Part shown: in pieces, positions 59,637-64,000 of the stretch
Numbering within the stretch: position 1 is the first letter of the stretch
How the letters are laid out: each line of letters begins with the position of its first letter
Assembly: GCA_965247435.1 (NCBI GenBank)
Contig: OZ252019.1
Location: 1,488,001-1,552,000, forward strand
DNA length: 64,000 nucleotides
From: Ilyomonas sp965247435
GTDB taxonomy: Bacteria; Bacteroidota; Bacteroidia; Chitinophagales; Chitinophagaceae
Reading direction: 5' to 3'
Program-made: the position numbers and the translations under genes
Notes under the pieces: model-generated
Seen by the model: the letters and a program-made list of their open reading frames with translations, nothing else
What the model was told of the DNA's origin: nothing
Databases searched by the model: none

Positions 59637-59927
59637 ATGGAAATTACGGAAAAACTGATTGACGAACTGGCGCAACTGGCTAAGCTGGAATTTGGTGTTG
59701 ACGAAAAAGCGGGCCTGAAGGCAGATCTCGAACGGATGATCACCTTTATAGAACAATTAAACGAAGTAAATACCGATGGCATAGTGCCCCTGCTGCACAT
59801 GAGCCCGCGGATGAACGTGCTGCGCGAAGACGAAGTTAAAGGCTCTATAAGCAGGGAAGAAGCGCTGCAAAATGCACCCGTAAAAAATGAGCAATTTTTT
59901 CTTGTACCAAAAGTGATAAAAAAATAA
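59637..59927 (+). CDS. gatC: Asp/Glu-tRNA(Asn/Gln) amidotransferase subunit C
   Basis: The 96-residue protein shows the GatC pattern: ITEKLIDELAQLAKLEF, a helix with ERMITFIEQLNEVNTDGI and the end-segment VLREDEVKGSISREEALQNAP followed by FFLVPKVI. It joins and stabilises the GatA/GatB parts of the complex that amidates misacylated Glu-tRNA(Gln) or Asp-tRNA(Asn). gatA and gatB are not nearby. I use the ATG at 59637; the frame could begin at TTG 59628. The ABC ATPase gene follows after 12 bases. Confidence 0.92.
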   Translation: MEITEKLIDELAQLAKLEFGVDEKAGLKADLERMITFIEQLNEVNTDGIVPLLHMSPRMNVLREDEVKGSISREEALQNAPVKNEQFFLVPKVIKK

Positions 59928-59939
59928 TACCGCTTACTT

Positions 59940-60659
59940 ATGCAATCAATCATTCATCTCGAAGAGATACAAAAGAGCTATTTCATGGGTTCGCAGGCAA
60001 TCCCGGTGCTGAAGGGCATTTCAATTGATATATTCAAGAATGAATATGTGGCGCTTATGGGGCCATCCGGCAGCGGCAAAAGTACTTTAATGAATATACT
60101 CGGTTGCCTCGATACGCCCACCGGCGGTACTTATATATTAAATGGGAAAGACGTAAGTAAGATGGCAGATGATGATCTTGCCGACGTACGCAATTCGGAA
60201 ATAGGCTTTGTATTTCAGCAGTTTAACTTGTTGCCACGCCTTACGGCAGCCGAAAATGTAGCCTTGCCGCTGGTATATGCAGGCGTAAATAAAAAAGACC
60301 GTACCGAACGGGCTATGGAAGCATTGCGGAAAGTAGGACTGGAAACGCGCAGCCATCATAAAAGCAATGAAATGAGCGGTGGACAAATACAACGTGTGGC
60401 GATTGCCCGCGCCATTGTAAACAATCCTTCGTTGTTATTGGCGGATGAGCCTACGGGAAACCTTGATAGTAAAACATCGGTGGAAGTAATGGAAATTTTT
60501 GGTGCTATACAAGCCGCCGGCAATACCGTGGTGCTGGTAACGCATGAAGAAGATGTAGCTGCCTATGCAAGACGGGTAATACGTTTGCGGGATGGCCATA
60601 TAGAAACCGATAAAACTAAAGAAACCGGTTTATATAAAACCGCAGCAACACCCGTTTAA
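59940..60659 (+). CDS. ABC transporter ATPase, LolD/MacB type
   Basis: The 239-residue ATPase has Walker A GPSGSGKST, Q-loop FVFQQFNLLPRLTAAENV, signature MSGGQIQR, Walker B LLLADEPTGNLDS and the switch THEEDV. These sequences are those of the LolD/MacB/FtsE group, which drives lipoprotein release, efflux or mechanotransmission rather than import. The partner permease is not next to it. Expressed with gatC, it probably serves a permease elsewhere in the genome. Confidence 0.9.
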   Translation: MQSIIHLEEIQKSYFMGSQAIPVLKGISIDIFKNEYVALMGPSGSGKSTLMNILGCLDTPTGGTYILNGKDVSKMADDDLADVRNSEIGFVFQQFNLLPRLTAAENVALPLVYAGVNKKDRTERAMEALRKVGLETRSHHKSNEMSGGQIQRVAIARAIVNNPSLLLADEPTGNLDSKTSVEVMEIFGAIQAAGNTVVLVTHEEDVAAYARRVIRLRDGHIETDKTKETGLYKTAATPV

Positions 60660-60748
60660 CAAGGCAAAAAAAATAGTCCGCAATGGAGTTGGCTATTGCT
60701 CCTGCTTTAAAGCTTTATTATACCTCACTTCCTATTCAACACTTTTTT

Positions 60749-61306
60749 GTGGCAACAAAAATTTATACCAAAACCGGTGATGCCGGCAACACAGCGCTTA
60801 TCGGCGGCACCAAAATACCCAAAAGCAATGTTCGTATCGAGAGCTATGGGAATGTGGATGAACTGAACAGTTATTTAGGATTAACCAGCGACTACCTGCA
60901 GGAGGCGACCTTGAAGTCTGTTTTAAAAGAAGTGCAGGACCGGTTATTTGTAATTGGCTCCTCCCTCGCCTGCGATCCGGATAAAGAAACCGGCATGCAC
61001 CTGCCGGATTTAAAGGAAGAAGACATTACGTTTTTAGAAAAGGAAATAGACCGCATGAACGACGCGTTGCCGGAAATGAAACATTTTATTTTGCCGGGTG
61101 GCCATGTTACGGTTTCCACTATCCATATAGCCAGATGTGTTTGCCGCCGTGCGGAGCGGGGTGTGGTAAACCTGCTGCAACACGGGCAATTCGTTGATCC
61201 GTTAATAATAAAATACCTGAACCGGCTGAGCGATTATTTGTTTGTACTGGCAAGATATGTTGGCAAACAGTTGGGCATAGCAGAAGTGATTTGGAAGGCG
61301 AGGTAA
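60749..61306 (+). CDS. Cob(I)yrinic acid a,c-diamide adenosyltransferase (PduO type)
   Basis: The enzyme transfers the adenosyl group of ATP to cobalamin, giving adenosylcobalamin. The conserved N-terminal TKIYTKTGDAGNTALIGG, the loop KSNVRIESYGNVDELNSYLG and the helix CRRAERGVV with NRLSDYLFVLARY are all present. The family start fits a GTG at 60749 (185 residues); an ATG at 60683 would add 22 residues without homology, and gene callers may prefer it. It is 89 bases (or 23) after the ABC ATPase. Confidence 0.9.
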   Translation: MATKIYTKTGDAGNTALIGGTKIPKSNVRIESYGNVDELNSYLGLTSDYLQEATLKSVLKEVQDRLFVIGSSLACDPDKETGMHLPDLKEEDITFLEKEIDRMNDALPEMKHFILPGGHVTVSTIHIARCVCRRAERGVVNLLQHGQFVDPLIIKYLNRLSDYLFVLARYVGKQLGIAEVIWKAR

Positions 61307-61385
61307 AAACCTGATCCCAACCCTTCTCCACTGGTAGAGAGGGGCAAAAAAGAATAAATGAAATGCTGCAGGCGATTAAACAACG

Positions 61386-61829
61386 ATGCGTAAAATCATA
61401 TTTTGGACTATTGCCGGTATAATATCTATTCTGTTCCTATCGGTTTATATAAATGATTTTTATGAGCTGCTTACAAAGTCATACTACATCAATGAAAGCA
61501 GTCTTTGCAGGGTGGACACTTTTCATTTATTAAGCAAAGCATACGATCAGCCTACCACTAATAGTGATTGGCATTCCGATGAATCAGAACTGGTTTTTAA
61601 ATCTACAAACGGATATTCCTTTGCTATTGACAGCGGGATTTATAATGCTATCAATGATAAAGAGAAACTAAAAGATACACTGATGTATCATGATACTAAA
61701 TTTACTGTTTTCAGCGATACGGCATCCTGCAGAGAATACAGAGAAAGTAAAACACCCATTTTTTTAAGAGTATATCAGCTACAAATAGGCAGCAGAAAAT
61801 ATATAGACGTTCTAAAAATTAATGACTAA
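61386..61829 (+). CDS. Membrane-anchored protein of unknown function
   Basis: The 147-residue product has an N-terminal membrane helix (IIFWTIAGIISILFLSVYI) and a soluble domain of about 120 residues with two Cys (SSLCRVDTF, TASCREYRES) that might pair outside the cytoplasm. I recognise no family. A small membrane ORF follows after 36 bases on the same strand. Confidence 0.65.
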   Translation: MRKIIFWTIAGIISILFLSVYINDFYELLTKSYYINESSLCRVDTFHLLSKAYDQPTTNSDWHSDESELVFKSTNGYSFAIDSGIYNAINDKEKLKDTLMYHDTKFTVFSDTASCREYRESKTPIFLRVYQLQIGSRKYIDVLKIND

Positions 61830-61865
61830 GCGAAATTAGATAGAAAGAAACCAATTGTTTTGATT

Positions 61866-62000
61866 ATGTTTTTGATACCATTTTCCAACCTGTTGTTCTA
61901 TAAGGACATCCTAAAAAAAGACCGAAGAACAAAGCAGAAGATTATAATTGGGTGTATAGGTTTTCCAATTATTGTACTTATAATCACACTAATGTTATAG
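61866..62000 (+). CDS. Small membrane protein (44 residues), putative
   Basis: ATG 61866 to TAG 61998-62000 encodes a peptide with two hydrophobic parts, FLIPFSNLLFY near the start and IIIGCIGFPIIVLIITLML at the end, joined by a basic segment KKDRRTKQKI. The pattern (basic patch then helix) is that of a small integral membrane protein. It follows the anchored protein at 61386 and may be co-transcribed. No homologue is known to me. Confidence 0.45.
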   Translation: MFLIPFSNLLFYKDILKKDRRTKQKIIIGCIGFPIIVLIITLML

Positions 62001-62127
62001 GCCTGTATAATAAAACATCTTTTGAGTTTTCTATAGAGTTTTAAACGTGGCCTATATCTAATAAAGAATGGAAACCTTGATGGAGCGTTACAATATCAGC
62101 CTTATAATAATACCATAAGCCTGTAGC

Positions 62128-62166
62128 ATAAACAAAGAGCCACGCATTGCGTGGCTCTTTGTTTAT
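62128..62166. terminator. Perfect 18-bp hairpin after rplL
   Basis: Arms 62128-62145 and 62149-62166 are exact reverse complements with a three-base loop (GAGCCACGC core, flanked by A/T). It ends the leftward rplA-rplJ-rplL unit and probably the rightward small genes. Confidence 0.85.
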
Positions 62167-62183
62167 TGCATTTATTGAAGAAA

Positions 62184-62564
62184 TTATTTTACTTCAACGT
62201 CGGCACCTGCTTCTTTCAGCTTGCCGGCTAAGTCTTCAGCTTCAGCTTTTGCTACACCTTCTTTAATCGGTTTAGGTGCGCTGTCCACTAATTCTTTCGC
62301 TTCCTTTAAACCTAAGCCGGTTAAATCTTTTACAATCTTTACGACCTGCAGTTTGTTGGGCCCGCCACCCTTCAGAATAACATCAAAAGCTGTTTTTTCT
62401 TCAACAGCAGGAGCAGCAGCGCCGCCACCGGCCGCAGGAGCAGCAGCTACCGCAGCAGCAGCCGGCTCGATGCCGTACTCATCTTTTAAAATCTTAGCTA
62501 ACTCGTTTACTTCTTTTACAGTCAGGTTAACCAACTGATCTGCGAATGCTTTTAAATCTGCCAT
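62184..62564 (-). CDS. rplL: 50S ribosomal protein L7/L12
   Basis: The 126-residue protein has the L12 N-terminal dimerisation helices (DLKAFADQLVNLTVKEVNEL), an Ala/Gly-rich hinge (about 34-52) and the C-terminal domain that binds elongation factors (EKTAFDVILKGGGPNKLQ, KIVKDLTGLGLKEAKELVD). It forms the L10-L12 stalk. I start at the ATG at 62564. rplJ lies 130 bases upstream. Confidence 0.97.
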   Translation of the reverse strand: MADLKAFADQLVNLTVKEVNELAKILKDEYGIEPAAAAVAAAPAAGGGAAAPAVEEKTAFDVILKGGGPNKLQVVKIVKDLTGLGLKEAKELVDSAPKPIKEGVAKAEAEDLAGKLKEAGADVEVK

Positions 62565-62694
62565 GTTTGTCAAATTTTTGCCACCTTCATTGCCTGTGCT
62601 CCGGCGGACTGTTTAAAAAAATTTGTGTGTTTACCTCTCAGGCTTGAGGTAATTATTTTTAATGTTTAATTCTTTATTGACGATTCTTTACTGA

Positions 62695-63231
62695 CTATTG
62701 TGCTACTGCTTCCCGGTCTCCCAATGCTTTGATGATACCGGCAAGTTTACTGCCTGCGTTAAGGCCACTGATAACATTTTTAGCCGGTGATTGCAGCAAG
62801 CCAATGATTTCACCGATAAGATCGTTTTTGCTTTTCAGCGTTTTAAGTGTTTCCAACTGATCGTTGCCAACAAAAACAGCACTGTCTATGTAAGCCGCTT
62901 TCAGCACCGGTTTTTCGGTATTGGATGATTTACGGAAATCTGAAATAATCATTGCCGGCTCTTTGCCGTTTTCGCTGAACATCAATGCCGTCACCCCGTT
63001 CAGGCTGTCGTACACTCCACTGAAACGGTCAGCATCAATTTGCTCCAGCGCTTTGCGTATCAATGTGTTTTTAGCCACCGTTACTTCTACCTGTTTATCA
63101 AAGCAAACACGGCGAAGCTTGGTTACCTGGGCCACACTGAGCGACTCTGTATTGGTAATGTAAAAATTATTGTATTGATTGAACTTTTCTTTCAGAACGC
63201 CAATCACTTCATTTTTTTGTTCTTTGGTCAT
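62695..63231 (-). CDS. rplJ: 50S ribosomal protein L10
   Basis: The 178-residue protein has the L10 N-terminal RNA-binding domain (TKEQKNEVIGVLKEKFNQYN, KLRRVCFDKQVEVTVAKNTL, GVTALMFS) and a C-terminal helix that carries L12 dimers. It is the base of the ribosomal stalk. It sits between rplA and rplL in the usual order; the 57-base gap to rplA is too short for a long L10 leader. Confidence 0.97.
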   Translation of the reverse strand: MTKEQKNEVIGVLKEKFNQYNNFYITNTESLSVAQVTKLRRVCFDKQVEVTVAKNTLIRKALEQIDADRFSGVYDSLNGVTALMFSENGKEPAMIISDFRKSSNTEKPVLKAAYIDSAVFVGNDQLETLKTLKSKNDLIGEIIGLLQSPAKNVISGLNAGSKLAGIIKALGDREAVAQ

Positions 63232-63288
63232 AACGCTTGTATTTGTGCTTCTGAACTAATAAATAGCTCCTCTGCGTTTTGATTGAAT

Positions 63289-63981
63289 TTAGCTTTGAAC
63301 AGATTTGGTGTCAACGGAAATGCCCGGGCTCATAGAACTTGCCATACTTACCCCTCTCAGGTAAATACCTTTGGCGGTACTGGGCTTCAGTTTCATGATG
63401 GCATTAATTAATTCCATGCTGTTCGCAGCAATTTTATCAGGCGCAAAAGATACGCGGCCTATTGATGCATGAACGATGCCGGCCTTATCTACTTTAAACG
63501 CTATCTTACCACCTTTTACTTCATTTACCGCTTCTGCCACGTTGTTGGTAACGGTGCCTGTTTTAGGGTTCGGCATCAAATTGCGCGGGCCTAATATTTT
63601 GCCTAATTTACCAATTTTAGGCATTACCGATGGTGTAGCTACAATCACATCAACATCTGTCCAGCCACCTTCTATCTTTTGAATAAATTCGTCAAGGCCT
63701 ACAAAATCAGCGCCTGCGCCTCTGGCTTCTGCTTCTTTATCAGGATTGCATAATACCAGTACCCGCTTGGTTTTACCGGTGCCGTGTGGCAGATTAACCG
63801 TGCCGCGCACCTGCTGGTCGGCCTTTTTGGGATCTACGCCCAGGCGGATGTGAATGTCAACGGAGCTATCAAATTTTGTGGTGTTTATTTCTTTAACTAA
63901 TGAAGAAGCCGCTTCCAAAGAATAGTCCTTGGTTTTGTCCAGCTTTGCGTTCACCAGCTTTCTTTTTTTAGTAATTGCCAT
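63289..63981 (-). CDS. rplA: 50S ribosomal protein L1
   Basis: The 230-residue protein has the L1 signatures: FDSSVDIHIRLGVDPKKADQ, VRGTVNLPHGTGK, LGPRNLMPNPKTGTV and VSFAPDKIAANSMELINAI. It binds 23S rRNA at the L1 stalk and in many bacteria represses its own mRNA. The ATG at 63981 is the conserved start; a possible ATG two codons upstream is at 63987. rplK would be expected beyond the window edge. Confidence 0.97.
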   Translation of the reverse strand: MAITKKRKLVNAKLDKTKDYSLEAASSLVKEINTTKFDSSVDIHIRLGVDPKKADQQVRGTVNLPHGTGKTKRVLVLCNPDKEAEARGAGADFVGLDEFIQKIEGGWTDVDVIVATPSVMPKIGKLGKILGPRNLMPNPKTGTVTNNVAEAVNEVKGGKIAFKVDKAGIVHASIGRVSFAPDKIAANSMELINAIMKLKPSTAKGIYLRGVSMASSMSPGISVDTKSVQS

Positions 63982-64000
63982 TGTCAAAAAGTTTTACAGG

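Overview
The window reads as a chromosomal segment of a member of the Bacteroidota, most likely of the Chitinophagaceae type; this is inferred from gene content, not from a marker tree. Supporting signs are type IX secretion sorting domains of both type A and type B, GLPGLI, DUF2911, DUF4397 and GSCFA family proteins, SusC/TonB-style carboxypeptidase-regulatory domains, promoters of the form TAnnTTTG, almost no Shine-Dalgarno sequences, and futalosine-type UbiA and single-chain SdaA enzymes. No phage, insertion sequence, CRISPR array or rRNA operon is visible. The only tRNA found is tRNA-Leu(CAA).

Layout. 1-5.6 kb: the end of a sulfatase, hscB, tRNA-Leu, then a leftward housekeeping run (SpoU methyltransferase, UbiA prenyltransferase, ruvX, def, a secreted protein). 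5.8-8.0 kb: yciI-hutI and a PIN-type toxin/antitoxin pair whose toxin is frameshifted. 8.0-17 kb: a FucP-type sugar permease, a C-terminal processing protease, a BadF-type amino-sugar kinase with murQ (cell-wall sugar recycling), a T9SS cargo protein, rlmB, HMG-CoA lyase and a GSCFA protein. 17.0-17.15 kb: a self-contained leftward microgene with promoter, strong SD, 15-codon ORF and terminator. 18-22 kb: hemA-hemC-hemD-hemE. 22-31 kb: glgB, an outer-membrane beta-barrel protein with GLPGLI and DUF2911 partners, and a subtilase. 31-36.5 kb: an ECF sigma factor and a membrane anti-sigma/TonB-like protein, divergent from two carboxypeptidase-regulatory-domain proteins (one VWA), then xerD.

36.9-43.7 kb is the most interesting block: an Rrf2 regulator, an outer-membrane barrel, two tandem Pst-type binding proteins that each contain an EF-hand-like calcium loop, and pstC-pstA-pstB. 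There is no phoU, the usual phosphate-contact loops are altered, and the ABC signature is LSIGQ. A short CTCAAAC motif recurs just before three of the start codons. The transported anion may not be phosphate.

43.7-64 kb: adenine deaminase, a TMEM175-type channel, two lipoproteins, sdaA, thrS-(frameshifted small gene)-infC without the usual rpmI-rplT, a decayed subtilase pseudogene, a type B T9SS cargo, purine nucleoside phosphorylase, a sigma-54 response regulator with an HPt protein, gatC, a LolD-like ATPase, a PduO-type cobalamin adenosyltransferase, two small membrane proteins, and rplA-rplJ-rplL. Two of the damaged genes differ from an intact frame by one A in an A-run, so some of the damage could be sequencing error. 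The subtilase pseudogene carries several independent lesions and looks real.
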